From positions 1 to 5,084 of the forward strand of contig JAFNGM010000100.1 of NCBI GenBank assembly GCA_017885225.1: a stretch of DNA of 5,084 bases, in the 5' to 3' direction. The stretch comes from Syntrophaceae bacterium (GTDB lineage Bacteria; Desulfobacterota; Syntrophia; Syntrophales; UBA2185). The first letter of the stretch is position 1, and each line of letters opens with the position of its first letter. Made by a program: the position numbers and the translations under genes. The notes beneath the pieces are model-generated. The model saw only the letters and a list, made by a program, of their open reading frames with translations, was not told the DNA's origin and did not search any database. Shown one piece after another: positions 5,058 through 5,084 of the stretch.

Positions 5058-5084
5058 ATGAAAAAACTCTCCAGAATAGTAATT
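5058..5084 (+). CDS. Start of a plus-strand gene (nine codons, cut by the window)
   Basis: The last 27 bases read MKKLSRIVI from an ATG at 5058. The charged start and following hydrophobics look like the opening of a signal peptide or membrane protein. The ribosome binding site is weak (CAGG with a 7-nt spacer). A candidate promoter with dyads lies upstream, and a perfect TATAAT at 5037-5042 lies closer, though it would leave a leader of only about 9 nt. Too little is visible to name a product. Confidence 0.4.

Noticed and set aside
5041..5061. Six-codon ORF MRQVIL ending in ATGA over the plus-strand gene start
   Set aside because: It has no ribosome binding site and its ATG is part of a TATAAT sequence; the overlap is probably chance.

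Overview
The window looks like chromosomal DNA of an anaerobic, Gram-negative bacterium of the Desulfobacterota (Deltaproteobacteria) type, perhaps a Syntrophales-like lineage. This is inferred from three things: periplasmic tungstate-binding proteins with signal peptides, an outer-membrane beta-barrel porin of the sort seen in Geobacter/Syntrophus-like bacteria, and an excisionase-HTH/PBP-like regulator. Base composition is moderate, with one strikingly AT-rich intergenic stretch. No RNA gene, CRISPR array or insertion sequence is visible.

Almost everything reads on the minus strand. From right to left: a short start of a plus-strand gene (from 5058, cut by the window); a roughly 420-base intergenic region holding an AT-rich promoter zone, two adjacent dyads, a GC-rich hairpin island flanked by 11-bp direct repeats, a micro-ORF and a perfect 9-bp hairpin; a 464-residue porin (4638-3244) closed by a clear rho-independent terminator; then a separate operon with a TTGACA promoter at about 3161-3133. 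The operon encodes a one-component regulator (3048-2131), a divergent TupA-like binding protein (2092-1238), a canonical TupA tungstate-binding protein (1207-344), and a protein resembling the N-terminal domain of M17 leucyl aminopeptidases (281 to beyond the left edge).

The operon reads as a tungstate/molybdate module. Two secreted binding proteins would capture oxyanions in the periplasm, and the regulator carries a related PBP-like ligand domain in the cytoplasm, so it probably senses the imported anion or a close relative and controls its own operon. The membrane permease and ATPase (TupB/TupC) expected for uptake are not in the window. The points most worth a second look are the altered anion-binding loop of the second TupA copy, a four-tract G-rich element overlapping the ribosome binding site of the M17-like gene, and the layered leader in front of the porin.
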